Below are positions 28,001 through 43,000 of a stretch of DNA of 64,000 bases, piece after piece. The position numbers and the translations under genes are program-made. The notes under the pieces are model-generated. The model was not told the DNA's origin. It did no database searches and saw only the letters and a program-made list of their open reading frames with translations. Each line of letters begins with the position of its first letter. Within the stretch, counting starts at the first letter, position 1. Source of the stretch: Motacilla alba alba (lineage: Eukaryota; Chordata; Aves; Passeriformes; Motacillidae); assembly GCF_015832195.1 (NCBI RefSeq), contig NC_052020.1, positions 558,001-622,000 on the forward strand, read 5' to 3'.

Positions 28001-31000
28001 TCTCACTCCAGTCAAAAAAAGTTTCTGATGCAGCATTATAACAATCCTCCACATATTTATCAGCCTAAAGAGAGCACCACTATGCCAAAATGCAGAGTTA
28101 AAATCATAGACATCAACTCTGAAAGCTATTAATGTTGAAGAATTTATTTAGACTCCTTTCAGGATTTTTTTTTTAATTTTTATGATAAATTTTTATTTTT
28201 ATGTTGAGATGGCTGGAGGTTTGTGTTTTTTTGATACAAGGTCTCTTTGGTCTATTTCTTTAAGGATCACACTTAAGTGACACAAATCAGCGATTTAAAC
28301 TCTGGTAATATTTCTCCTGATAGCACTCTGAAGTCCAGTGCCTTCTAGCCCTGCTGTGGCTCTGTACAACGCTGGGAATGCTGCACTCACCGTTCAGCCA
28401 GGATCTCCAGCGGGGGCTTCCCCTGCGCCCAGCCCCGCACCATCCACGCCGTGTCAAAGGCAGCCAAGAAGCCTCTGGCACAGCCAGTACCCATGGGCCA
28501 GAACGGCTGCAAGAAGCATTCACACTTTAGTTCTTAAGTTCGTACTACATTTCTTAAGTTCTTATTACTAAAGTAACTTTCAATGTGAATTTGGAGTCCA
28601 GGGTTTCATACTGTCTCGGAAAAATAGCCCAGAAAGAGTCAAAATGCAACACAGGCAACGCTTGCAGGTTTTAAATGTGCTTCTCCTTTAAGTCTTAGGC
28701 AGGGGAAGAAGATTACTTTTTTCACTTTTTCCTTTTTTTTAAACTTCTATATATAAAAACAAATTTCTTAGCTCCAAAAGGTATAGGCTGAGAAAAAAAA
28801 GAAGACTCAAGAATTATTAAAGGAAGGAAAAAAAAAAAAAAGATGTCCTTTTCACCTCCTAAATTTGCTTTGGACTGTTCTTTTCAAATGCCTCAGGCTG
28901 TCAGCATGAATTAAAAAAAAAAGTTGCAGCATAACTTTTTGCTTCAGAAAAAAAAAAAAAAAGGGAACATACTAAGGCAAAGAGACTGCAATAATAATTT
29001 GGATCAAGTTTTTGTCTATGATGGAATTCAGTAAAATTATGCCATGCACCCAAGCTGAGGACACGGAGCTCACAGTTTTCAGACAGAAACACAAATTGCA
29101 TAAAGCAAGATGGGATCTCAGCCACAGGCTGCCAGCCAAGCATTAGCTATGACAAACTATGGCATAATAAAGGAGAAAAGAAAAAAGGGGGAAAAAAATC
29201 TATTCCAAAGAAGGTACCACTGTTTCAGGACATGTAAAAGAGGACATTTTATACTGGAGGCTAGACTGAATGGCTGGATTAAGGAAATAAAGTAAAAAAA
29301 CCTGTAAATACTACTTGGAAGGCATTCCAAGATATACCTCAAGCAAACTATCTCCAACAAGAGCCACCAGGAGCTGATGTCTGTGCCTCTCTCTCACCAG
29401 CGCAGCGTTTTCAGATGCATACATGGAGGTAAAATCAAACATTGCTACATCTGGTTGGCCATAATGATTAATTGCAAAGTCCAAGGAAGGCAGCTGGTAG
29501 TTGGTTGCAAAGTCAGCAGCTTCTCTGGCGTAGGACAGCAAATTGCTCTGGTTCACATTTTCCCCACAGAGCAGCAGCTCAGTATCAATGGAGTCCTGCA
29601 AGGAGAGAAGGATGTGAGAGACTCCAGTATCCTCTCTGAATTGGAACATTGCAGTCTCACAGCAGGACTGGGAGCCACACATTTCACAGCAACAAGAAAC
29701 AAGGGACACCCATCATCTCCAAAAAGCCAATGCACAAACACAGGTACTGCCCCAAACAGAAACTCTCCTTGCCCACACTGAACGAGCAGCTTTGTTTGCA
29801 ATAGAAGATTATAGCTCCTCCCAGTTCCTTGGTTGTGTGATGGTTTCAGAACATTACTCCTCTCACATCCACAGATGTCATCCACATCGCTGCAATGCTT
29901 TTCTGCACACGTGCAGCCCCCATCTGACACCAGTAACATGGGGGGCTCAGCCTCAAGGTTTGACTCGACATGTCAGTAACAACACCACCTTCAAACCCGG
30001 ACTGTAGCAGCTTTTCTGCTCATTTTTGGGCCGGGTTTTTCCTTGGGCAGAGTGGAAAAGGATCCTGCCTTTACAGGTCATCCTACTTAAAGGCAGTGAT
30101 CATTAATGAGGCAGGTTCTATTTCCAGCCTAATCGTGGCTGAGATCCCTAATCACAGATGATACCACAGAACCGCTATTAGCCCACTTGCACCAGACACA
30201 CTGGGCTGGTTGATTTTCTTCCACTCAGAGCTGAGTAGGTCAGGAAAACAGCCCTGATGAGCCACAGCTGCTGCTCCTCTGCTCCAAACTCCCCACAGAT
30301 CCCCTGGGACTGCCCTCACCTACAAACACCAGCCCCACAACCTCAGGGCCCACCAGCCACTGCCCCCAAGGGGTTTCCCTTCCTCTCTCCTACCCTGGAT
30401 GGTCATGGACAGCAGCTCTGCCCTGGGAGCCCCTGGCCTCCAAAAGGGCAGGGAATCATGGCCCTGAGCTGAGTGGTCCCATCAGAAAGCCAAAAGCCCT
30501 TTTGACAGTTCCCCACAAGTACTTCCTTCAGGAAATTACACTTGGCTGTTTTGGCACTGCCTTACTTTCCAAGAAAAATTGAACTCTTTTGGGTTTCCAG
30601 AAAGGGAAATTTAAGTGGTGACATAACACTTCCTAGAAACAAAAGAAAATAAACCCCATATTTTACAGAAGAAGAAAAAAAAAAAAAAGAAAAAGAAAAG
30701 ATACCTCAAAATCACAAGTACAACCTGAAAGGTCAGGCCATCATATTTATAGCCTCCTTCTATCACGTTTCACCCACTTTAGAGAATTTGCAATTTAACC
30801 TAGGGTAAGTTTTTACACTTCTTTATTTGCCTGATAAAACTGAACATAGCTGTGCTAAGTTCACCCTTAAATAACTGAGGTTTTTATTTTCTGCTGTGAG
30901 GATCCCACCACGTATTTCCAAGGTGAGTCAAGATCCCATTTCAGCCAGTTTCAAAACTGATTAATTTAGGAAGTATTGTTTTCAGTTCTCTATTGAAACT

Positions 31001-34000
31001 TTGAGCTGACTGAAGGGAAAAGCAAATCCTAAAAATGTCAGAGTAAGATCCAAGTGGCCTGAGCTTGAATGAAGTGATTAAGTCTATAAACACCCTCTCT
31101 AACATCCAGCAACGTTTATGCAGATGTTCCCACTTACTCTGTGCCAAGTGAATAAAATAGGGTTTAACCAGCATTTTTACATACGTTAATAATCACTCCT
31201 TTGTCCAGAAGACTCTGCTTTTTTGCTGTCATCACAAAATAATGCGTGCTGTCTTTATAGTAAACAATATTCTCCAGGTCAATCCCTGAAAAGAGAGACA
31301 CATTTGTCACCAAAGGCAGCACCCTGCCTATGTCATTCACTACCAGAGCGGGATTGATCCTGGCAGGTGCCCTTCCTTCTTGGGATGCATCCCCTCTCCC
31401 CCTGGGATGAAGGATTAGTGGGCACAATGCTGTGAAACAAAACAAGAGAGGAGAGTGGTCTCGCCAGTAGCGGTTCTTCTCAGTGCAGTGTAAAGTTACT
31501 CAGCATTCTTTCAGGGAACAGCCAGGTAACTACAGCATCAACAGCTCCTGAGGTAGAACTGGGTGCCAAGGGAGCAAAGTGCTTTTTGGGTTGCTAGGGC
31601 TCTGGCACTGGGTCTAACCAGGGGGTTTGGTTTCAATTATAATAGTAATTCTTGAAAAAAATCAGCTGTAAATCAAGAATGGAGTAGATTGTACTGACAG
31701 TGAATGCAACTTTTCTGAAACCCTTTTCCATTAAGATGTGTTTCACAGTTTATATTTTTAATATTTATGGCAGATTCTAGGTCTTCTCAGTTTATCAGCT
31801 CCACACATCAAAAAGCAAGATTAAACTCCTCCCAGAAGGGCAGAGACTTTTTCAAAGGGTTTAAGCTGTTCAGCATGTGAACGGATAGAAACAAAACAAA
31901 TAATGTCTTAAGGGAAAATATTTGGGCCCTGAAAATGCTCTTCCAAATTTGTTCAACATAGCAGACATTTTTGCAGTTGAGAAAAATTTAAACACTAAAA
32001 CAAGCCATGATGTGGCAACACCCAAGCTAAAAAAATATCCCACTGTACCATAAATGGACACCCCCATCTGCAAGCTTCTGACATCAACAGTATTTTATCA
32101 CTTGGAAATGTTGTACATAGATTATTCAAAACTGATGTTACCAGTAACAACAGGGTGGCCTGGCACATAGAGCTCCGCTGCTGCCTCTTGTATTTGGTAG
32201 TGGAAAAAATGAGGATGCACTCACCCGTTTCCTCCTTCAGGTCCTGGAAGAACTTCTGGTTGAAGATGAAAGCAACCCCACTAATTTCTTCTACCTTGGC
32301 TTCCGCAGTTGTATTTCTGTTTATAAAATTGGCAGTGATCGCTATGGCCAGCTTTCCACGAAATTCCTTCCTCCTGAAGCCTGGTGAGCAAAGACAGGAA
32401 TTAAAACCACTGCAAACTTCAGACTGGACTTTCAGGGAGGGTCAGCTCAAGGCAGCTCAGTGTCTTTCCTAGAATTCAGCAAACAACATGCCATGAGTAG
32501 CTTCCACCATGCCTCCAAAATTCTCTTGAATGTAAAGAGTCTTTTCTCCCCATTTTCAGCTGCAAAACTAGAGCTGCACTGCATTCAAGATAAAGTCTCA
32601 TTAAAAAATGATTGGGTGGGGAACTAAGGGAAGAAGTTCAGGAAAAACAATGACTAAAGAAAAACGTGGAAAAATTTTTTGACATGTCTGGGAATGGAAC
32701 AGGTCAATTTCAGTGGAGGGAGACATTTTTAACATGCTAAATGGCAAGTTAGGTATTTGTTATATAGGTAGTAAACAGCTCTTGAAAAAATATGCAAGAG
32801 ATCAGCAGTCAAAAGCAGCAGAGAATGATATGAAAAACAGAAACCTCTGTAGCAGTGCTTAGGTGCACACACTACCAGCTAATGAGATTTTCCACAGGTA
32901 TTTGCAATTTAAAAATATTCAGTGGGTTAACTTTGTATTACCAAGGTGAGACCAACTGAGCTCCTCGCTCCATCTTTGCTTTCCCTTTTCACTGAAAAAA
33001 GTCCCCTGAGCCACAATCTTGCAATCCACATTGAAGTTTTTCCATCTGAATGTTCCCCTCATCTTAATTAAATTATGAAGTAGGACAGAGGATCCTTAGT
33101 GTCTTTTTGGCCCACTGCAGATGACATCATATGAATGTTATTTTATAACAAGAAATAATTTGGTTATGGATTTTTGTCTCTGCGCTTCTTGACATGCTCT
33201 TGTTATTTCATTGGGATGGGTTTGATATGACAACACCAGCTTCTGTACATATCTTCAGCGTACATATTCACCAGTCACTCCCCTAGATCCTGGTATGATG
33301 ATAAACATTAACCTCTTGATGGAGTCTGCAGGTGACGTTAGAATAATTAGGTTTTGATGGTACCTGACTATTTAAACAGTGTTTTACGGGGGACAGCCAG
33401 ACAACAGTGTAAGGAAATTTCCAGTACAGCATTATGAGGAATTAACTGCAAGCACATTGTAGTTGGCAGACAAACTATGAAGGCAATAAAAAAAAGGAAA
33501 AAGTGTACTTAGAGAACGGAAACTAGCTTGGATATAATTAGAGTTAAAAGGGAAATAGATAATTAAGTAAAAGGTTTGTTCCTGTGATGCAGGAGCAGCT
33601 TAGCCAGTGTCTCTCTAAGAAACACAGCTGAGGTGGTCTGAATTCTCAGCAGTGACTCAAGTTCAGGAAACATTTACACCCTCTACTCCCACATACCTTA
33701 GAGCTGTTCATTATCTTTTGCTATTGCTCCTAAAGGAGCTGCTTCTGAAGTTCAGTCTCATTTACAAAGAAGCAAAGCCTCTGTTGCCTTCATTAAATGC
33801 CTGGCAATCACCTTTTGGTCATGAGTTCAAGCACACAGGGCAAATTCACAGCACAACAGCAAAGGCTATGCCGTTCCTGACCTATATCTTGTCAGCTTCC
33901 TTCAAGTGAAATCATCATATAATTACTTAACCTTGAAGCAAGCCCAATGGCACCACAATGCATTCTGTAGGCAGTGCAAATACACAGAGCTCAGAAGCAG

Positions 34001-37000
34001 TAATGACATTAAATGTCTTTTGAGCTGTGACATAACAACAAAACCAAAAGGTACCACATAAAATAACAGCTTTCACACAGACTCCTGTGGATCGAAAGAT
34101 AACCTGCTGCTTTGTGTTCTTCTCTGACTTTCAGATCTTACAAGGTACCCTAAAGACCACTGGTAAAGCTAAAAGCACACATTCACCCACCTTCTAACGT
34201 GTTCCTGCGGCCATCTGCACCAATGATAACATCGAATTCATACTCTGACAAAGGGTGATCCATGGGGAGAAATTCAGCTCTCCAACCCATCTCTGAAAAC
34301 ACAAATAATATTTATTAATTCTGCAGTATTACAACAGAGAAGTGATTTCAGAGTCTGAGGAAAGGGCACTGAGATAAAGGGTGCATTTCTCATTCTCTGG
34401 ATCACCTAATGCAGTAACTTCCTCTCAGAGCCACACACAAGAAGATGCTCAAGCACTTGATTCTCCCAGAAATAACCCCACAGCCACCTTACCAGGGCAG
34501 TACATACATGTGGTTACTGCAAGGAAGAGCTGGCTACTAAAGGAGGAAAAATAGCATTCCATCATCAGTGCTTTTAATTGTCTTCTAAAGAGAAACTAAA
34601 TGGAAGCATACTCACAAATCTAAATTTATCCTTTTTACAAAGCTGATTATGTGAAAGTGTTTGTGCTGTCCATGTTTTAAAATAAGATATACTTTAACTA
34701 CTTAAACTAATATACCCGTTCTGGTGTCACTATATGACCCTTTGAAGAGATACCACAGAGTTTTAATTAAAATTTTAAAATGTTTTAGTGATACTACATC
34801 CAAAAAACTAATATTTAAAAAAATTAGAGAATTAGAAATCTTTTTCTATTGCTTAAAGTAAGAATGCTGATAAGACTCTGTGTGCCAGTGGGAGTTACAT
34901 CAAATGTGAACACAAAAACAAGGCCCTGGGCACTTCATCCATCCTCAATATTTACATTACCAATCAAAATCTGTTTTTGCAAGAAGATGCCGAGAAGCCA
35001 CACCAGACTCCCTACAAAGCCTCAAACATATGCCAGAAGGCATAGTGCAAAACCTCAGCTTCTCAGCCTGGGTTGCGTTTTGAGATTTATCATTGCTCTG
35101 TCACACTGATACTTATCACACCGTAACGGCACAGAACAAGGCTGGCTGAATAAGAAGGGCAAAAAACCTCTTTATTTCTTTGAACAGTGTTCGACTGTCT
35201 TGTACAACTTCATGTAACACCTGGCACAAAAACAGTTGCTGTGAACAGAATGAATTATGATAAATAATACTTTGGTTTTCTTGATCTTCAGGAGGCTCCA
35301 GGACTTTCACAAATTCCAGGTTCACGTGAATTTCCACTCCAAGGATAAGTGCAACTTTGAAGAGGATGAGTTGAAGCTGTCGAATACCTGTGGAGAGCAA
35401 ATGACAAAGATGTGTTTGATAAGCAAGCAACCCCAGCTGCCACCACCCTGCTAGAGAACTGAAATTCATTGTTATGCCAAGTGTGTGGCATTTCTATTTC
35501 CCATACGGTAATGAATGCAAACATAGCAACCACCACAGGATGTTGTTCTCTTCCGCCTCCTTTTCCTCTTGCAGCACAATCTTGTTGGCAAAACTCATTT
35601 CAGTTGAGTTTCTAAGAATGCTTTTGTAGAGGTTTGCCTCTTGATGACATTTAAAAGATCTGCTAACCAGCATATTTTATAATAAAAAATTTTACAGCAT
35701 ATTTCCCTGTAAAACAGTCCACTCTGTTATTTGTGTCTACCTTCAACACACTGGAATAAATATCAATATTCTCCATACTTCATAATCAAAACCTGTTGTT
35801 TAACCACACCAGACTAACAAGAAAACCCGCTCCATAAGACTGTAACTTGTTCTATTTCCACCTTGCCTAAATGAGACCATTTTTTTCGTTCTCTGTGTGC
35901 ACACATGCACTGGCACATGGTTAAGGCAGATGAACTTTCTGCCAAACCAAGAACATCTCCACCAATCTTCTGATCCTGGTAACCCCTTATCCGAACAGTG
36001 CCCATGCCCTCAGATACTTACTGATGTGATCAATAGATCCTGCACAGAACTTTCCATAAAATTTCTTTGCTCCCAGTCCCCGAAGGTCGTGGATGGTAAA
36101 GGGCCAGAGATGCAGCACATTGTTCCTAGAGAACGTGTCCCGCTTCTCCACGACGACGACCTTGGCTCCCAGGAAGGCAAGTTCTATGGCAGTCCGCAGG
36201 CCACAGGGGCCACCTCCAATAATTAAACACTGGCAGAGAAAAGGAGGAGTGTGACACAGGGTTTTGTATTACTTCCACACAGTTTCCAACTTACTCTATC
36301 AGTAGGACTTGAAATACAACTGGACTTGCACTACTGAGAGCACAAACAAGTAATTTACTTAAATCAACTGGTTTTTTTTTTGCATGTGGTGTTCAGCCTA
36401 CGTAAAAAAGAGGATAAACTGTGCTTAATGCAGACACAAAAGCATCTGATGAAGAGAAATAAGAGAAAAAACAGCAAAAAGCTGACGATTTTTGAGCATC
36501 TGCTTGCACATTTCTAACCCTCATTTAGCATTTCTCAAGTGCTTGCAGCTGTTTCTCAACAGCATTACAGTTGTGTAAAAGGGAGGGGAAAGGAAATAAG
36601 TGGTCTTAGTGTAGGCTTTTTTTTATTTTAAAGAGGAAATGGGTATACATTTACTAGATTTGTTGAACAAACCTACGATAAGCCAGTAGCCTTACGCTAT
36701 TAGCTACTCTCTCTCAAGCGAGGGTGGATGTAACAGCCTGGCTCACCTACTGATGTAAGGAGGACATGCCAAGGGAACTCAGCAGACTTGCCCTCCTCTG
36801 CCAGGGCCAGGGAACTCATCCTGACCTATTCCATTTCACCAGTGCTAAAAATCCTCACTTTCAGGAAAATCACACTTCAGAAGCTTAAATCTAAGTTTGG
36901 GCACCCCTGGAAGAATCTCTTCCAGAACAATTACAGAGGATTCCTGCCCAAATTTTAGTTGACAGCTGTAATTTTTCACAGAGCAACCAGCAAAGGATTT

Positions 37001-40000
37001 CCAGAAAGCAAACTAATTAAACCCCAAGCATAGCTAGTGCTTACATTTCCTTGACTGATTACTAAAAACTGATTAGAAACACTCTTATAGCTGGACAATG
37101 CTGTTGTTCCATACCTCCTACGAACCCCCTGCACTCCTCCAAACCCCTCCAGATGTCACAAAATCCCTGCTGTGAGTTGCAGCTCTGCCGTGGCTGGAGC
37201 AGGGAGCGCTAAGGTGGGTCAGGGAGAACGGGAGAGCTGCAGCACAGCCGAGCTGGGCCGTGCTGCCAGCCCCAGACCATTGTGTCAGAGGCCAGACACG
37301 CTCCTGTGCGTCCCGCACGCAGAGCCAGACACTGACTGCAGTTTCAAAGCAAGCACGGGCTCTATCTGCAGGCTCGCTGGATTCCAGTCTGGTTCCCATT
37401 ACATTGCAATTTCAGAAAGTAGAGTCATTTATTTATTTTGGTTTGGTCATCATTTGTTTTCAGATCTAACAACTTGAGCAAAAAAAAAAAACTCCTGTGA
37501 GGTGCTTTGGCTTCACTTTAGGCAAGTGTTTTGTTAACCAGAGATATTAAAGTTAGGCTGTTGCCTTAGCCACTTGGCTTTGTTCCTCTTAAAAGAACAT
37601 ATTTAAAGAGAACATATTAGAAGAACACTCCTCACTGCATGATGAATATTAAAAATAAAAAAAAATAAATCAATGGATGTAACAATATAAAGGAAGAATA
37701 ACAGAGGGCATATGTAGCCTAGCTGAACAGCATCACTGCTGGATCTGGGTCAGACTTTTTGCACATGCTTCTTGTGATTAGCATGGGAACTCTGAGCTCT
37801 GACAAGTGAGTGAGTCAATTGAGCCTCCACAGCTTCCAGTCATGTTGAGCAGGCAGTTAGAAACATTCTACAAACAAAGCCCATACCTGGTCTGATAAGG
37901 TGAGGCTGTTTTTTTTTGCTTACAAGCTGTATTATACATAAATAAATGCAACTTTAAAGGAAATAGAAAGAACCAGCAGTCTTTGGAAATTTAGTCATAG
38001 CAGACCCTGCCAAGTAACAAAACCCACACAGAAAACCCTTCGTTCCTCCTGGGGTTTTGCAACACACTATGTTAGCATTTTAAGGAGGATTCTGCCTTCT
38101 TCCCTCCTCCTATCACATTGACAAAGTATCTCCATAATTGCATAGAGACACCATGAAAAATGGTTGTATGTTTGCCACCACCCGTGGTTACCTCCAGAAA
38201 CACATTTATCTACATCTCAGAGCTATTTGTTCTATGATTTATTGAGGACGCTTCCTGCTGGTGTAGAACTTACTCTTGGCACTTCTTCATCTAATTTTGA
38301 AACTTCTGGGGTCAAAACCAGTACAAAATCCTTGCAAAAGTAATTCTTACTACATTTGTGTTCCTATCTTCATTAAGCAAGGGAAGGGCCCATGCCTCTC
38401 CCTGGTGGTCTGCTTGCCAACAGACTCCCAGAAGAAACCTTCCTGCAGCCAGACTAGAACGAACTTTGAATGGCATCCTGTTTTCCCCTCCTGTTATCCC
38501 AGTCTCCTGGCTCATCAGGGCCTGCTTTTGGAACGAAGTTCTTGCAATTTCACACAAATCATGACAGCTGGCATCACATAAGGGAGTCTCAAACAATCAA
38601 TCCTGAATGAAAAAATGCCAAGGGCTTCTTGACATCCCCATCACCATTCACACATCAACTGCCTTTTAACAGAGCCAGATCATCCCCTACAAAGCTAAAG
38701 GACAACTTGACTTTTCAAAACATCTCCTACAAATTATCCCAAGTAACAGCTGCTGAAAAGAACAGACAAAGAGCTTTTGCATATTTCTTGCTCCAACTGG
38801 AAACGAAGGGAGAAAGTCTTGTTTAGTTTTACAGGGCAGCTTATGAAAGAATAAGACCATGACCAGACTTTATGACCTGCCTGAAGGATCAGTATCATGT
38901 TGGATGTTAGATGTTGTTTTACTACTGAGAGTATACCATGTTAGTGCAAGGTAGTAAGACTGAGAGAAGACATTTTTCTTGGTGAAAACCTCTTAGTGCA
39001 AATGGCTGATCTTCTGCCTGCAGATGTGTGTGAATATTTTCTGTCAAAAGAGAAGCTTCATTGAATTTAACACATTCCCCTATGTGTTACAGCACCTATG
39101 TTAAGGCAAAATTACAGAAAGAATATGAGTTACAAAATTCCCATTGAATGAGACTAATGTAAGTTTCCAGGCCAGTAATAATTGCCCAGTGACTAACTTA
39201 GGACTATTTCAGTTTAAATTCATACTTAATAAGTAAAGCATGGACATTTTTGCACTTCACAATAAAACACTAATAAGGCCATGCATATTTTATAAAAGTT
39301 GTTTATTCAAGTTGCTGAGTAAATAGTCTGTTTCTATGATACTGTTAAAAAGTATTGTACTATTCCCTAAAAGATGATTGTTTCTGTATAAATCTTGTTC
39401 CACACCACAACCGAGCGCAGTACACAGTGCATTATTTATCTTCAGACAGAAATGGAACAGAACTTCACTGATTTCTTCCTTGTGCGATTCAAATGCATCA
39501 GAAATTTTCACTTATATTTACTAAGATAAACACACAGCATTTGGTAAGTCTCATAGGCTTGATTCCACTCAAGGGTCAGTCTGACTGTAAGAGATGTAAG
39601 AGATGCTACTTTCTCTCTCTGAGTATGTTTAGGAATGGCGGTGCCCTGAGAACCTCCAGGAAATATTCCCAGCGCTGAGCTAAATGGCAGCTCAAGTCAC
39701 CTCTCCAATAGCAGAATGGCTTCTCTGCCAGGTACAGGATTTTGATATTATCTCCTGTACATAATGTACAAATATATGACTCAAAATAGGAGGGAAGAGA
39801 GAGGGATACAATGTAGAGGCCTCTTGCAATCCCTCCTTTCCACTGCTACTAAATCAGCAGCCTGTGAATCCAGGCATCTGCATCCCACTGTGGAAAAACC
39901 ATACGCAGTTAAACAGCTGAACACCACTACTGTGTTTAACAAAAAAACAAACAAACAAAACCCCAAACAAACAAACAACAAACAAAAAAGCAAATCAACA

Positions 40001-43000
40001 AACAAAAAATCACCACAACACCAACAAAAACTACAAAAAACCCCTACCCCAAAGTAACACTGCAACAACCTAGTCACAAAAATCTCATCCACTATAACTG
40101 AAAGGCTGAATCTATTCATTGGCCTTGAAAAATTAAACAAAACATTAGCTCTCAGCATTTAGATGCTCAAGGAATCTACCAGCTGGTGGTAGCATGGGGA
40201 TGGGAGATGCAACAAACAGCATCTCTTGGCATAGCTAAGAGCAGACAAATGCTGTTGCAGCACAGTGCATTATCCACTGCTGTCATCCCACTCTAAACCC
40301 CTCACTCCTCTCCTGCCCAAGGTACCCAAATATTAGACTCATCTTGGAAAACACAGGGGTGTTAAATGATGATCCACTCCCTTTATGTCCTTGGGATGAA
40401 GACAGAAGCTTCAATCCCTCCAGGAATCCAAGATTTCCTCATTTCTGCCTTTCAGCTGTTTTGGAGGTGAAAAAAAAGGGGATTATTTTTAGCCTCCAGC
40501 TCAACAACAGCTGGACAGACACAGGCACACCCTTCGTTGTCCTATGGCATGCCAAGCCAGAAGCATCACTGCTACTCTTCAGTGGAAATGCACACACACA
40601 CACTGGTGAAAAAACAGCAAAACCCACCTGCCCAGGTTACTGAGCTGCCTTTAGCCAAACCACCAACTGGAAGTGGAACTACAGGCATGGATCATGCTCC
40701 CAGAAAGGGGCAGGAAGGGGGGGCTTTCCCCACAAGCCTCAAAGCCCCCTGATCCTCAGGACCACAGGTGTCCTCAGCAGCTGTGGGCCTCCCCACCCAG
40801 TGACAGGAGGCTCTGCCTGTAGGACAAGAGGAACAGTGCTCTGCTTTTCCATGGCAAACATTCGTTTCCATAGTCAGCAGACCTGGCACTATGAGAGAAG
40901 ACAACTTTCACATCGGCCCAGGCCTTTGTGCAACACCCAGAGTGACAGGGGTGCACCAAGGACTGATTTGGCTGATTCCAGAGGGTCACATCCTACATGG
41001 ATTTGGACAAGTGCTTATTGGTGATAGGGCTCAATGCACTGCAACACGAGAAAGGCATGAAACAACACATTTTCTGGAACAGCGGCGACCGTTCCCCTGG
41101 AAAGGCTCCAGAGAAAAACAGCTGAATAAGCAGCTGAGGCAGACGGCCACCAGAGCTTTCTCCACCACGATGCTTTCCAGTCCATCCCCTTTACTAGATA
41201 TGAAAATGCTTCTGGCAAAAGTAGGACTGCTCAGCAGGACATTCCTGACTTACTGACTTACAGTTCATCTCCCATTCGCAGCCCCAGATTTTAGCACATA
41301 AATCCACTGACAGCCACCGGATACAACACTGCAGCCAAATGCACCCTGAACCCACTGAACAATCCATTTGAAGTTTGAAACATCATCATGGAAGACACTG
41401 AAAAATTAAAATCTACATGCCACTCCAGACAACATTAAAAATGCCACAGGCTGAAGCTTTATTTTTAATAAAAATCAATTCTTCCATCTTCTCCCCCAAG
41501 AAAGGAGGGAAGAAGGCCTAGGAGTAATTAAACTTGACTACAAAGATTATATAATCTTTAAAAGGGTTTTTTTCTCTGTTGTACTGTTTTATGAGCTCCT
41601 TACAGAATTAGCAAGGTTAAAAAATGCGTCATTTGACAAAAATAACATTCACTTAGATGTATTTTAATGAGAAACCCGAACTCTCCAAAGGGTTATGTGG
41701 ACACTTCTTAAATACACTACAGACAGGTCTAAAATTCTACCTTAAAATATTATTAAGACTAGCTGGATCTTGCTGAACAGGCATTTTTGGAGAGTGAACA
41801 CCACATAAATACCACTGTTGGGGAAGTTCAGAGGTACCTGGGAACAGCAAGGCTCACACACCCCTAATTGCAACAAAACCGTGTGTCAATGCATGAATTC
41901 CGTGCCTCACTATGAGTCCACTTCTGCTTTAAATCCCTCTGGTATTTTACCCTTTGTACTGCCAGCTGAGCACCTCAGAAACGTGCAGTTTTGTCCTCTC
42001 CCAGATCAGCAACTGTGGCATAAATGGAGCCACAGCTTTATTTTTTTTCCCCCTCTAGGAGGGTACCATGGATCTGAGGCCACCTAACACAGGGTGACTT
42101 TGGCCACAGCTCTTTCCCAGCCCCGTGCCCAGCAGCTGCTGCACTCGCAGCTGGACGCAGCACAATCCGGGGATCAGAGGATCTATCTTTACTGCCCTCC
42201 TGTTTTATTGAGTCAAAATGCCAGAAGTGAAACATTAGTACATTTACTGCATTCATCTGGCTCATCTTTACTGGGATTTTTTTCTCTTTTTTGGAAGATA
42301 AGCTTCTGCACGGAAAAAAGTACGTGCCTTCATTTTTCCTGGATGTATTTGGACACACTTGTCCATCCATCCTCTCTGTCACATGGATATATGTACTAAT
42401 ATTAGACCTGTGTATTAAAAAGAAAGCTCTTTCCATAGTTTGAAATTAAAACAATGGTATGAACGACGTCTGTAACTCATATTCTGCTATGCCACACATT
42501 AAAGAGGGGCTGTGTGCTCCTAGGGTTTTAGAAAGTCAAGAGTGCCTTCCATGATGCATCAGAGCTGTCAGGACTTTGGAGCTTTTCTGAAGAACTCTCT
42601 CAGGTGGTATTTGTTGTATTTAAATCCAGTGACTTGATCTCAGATCTTTTAGAACAATATGCAAAAATACTTCTTGAAAAAATTGCAACTGACAGTCATA
42701 ATACAGCAAAGTATGCCTGGAAACTTTCTGTTGCCCTGCACCACTTACAGTTATCTAAAAAACCTAGACATTACCTACAAAAAAATGTTACACTCATTTC
42801 AGTAAACATATCCACCAGAAACCTGGCAAGTGCTTTAATCCAAAAATCTCCTCAAATAAAGCACAAAATAAGCCTTCCAACATCCTTTCGAATTAAGTGT
42901 GTTTGCTGTTTTCTTACCTGCCTCTCATTGTAATCAAAACACAGGGAAGAAAAAAAGAACAAGCCCACACCCAAAACCCAGAAGAGATTGCTTTCTTTTC

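Noticed and set aside
39764..40158. Lys/Asn/Gln-rich and Phe/Leu-rich ORFs
   Set aside because: Artefacts of the A/C-rich simple repeat at about 39.94-40.04 kb.
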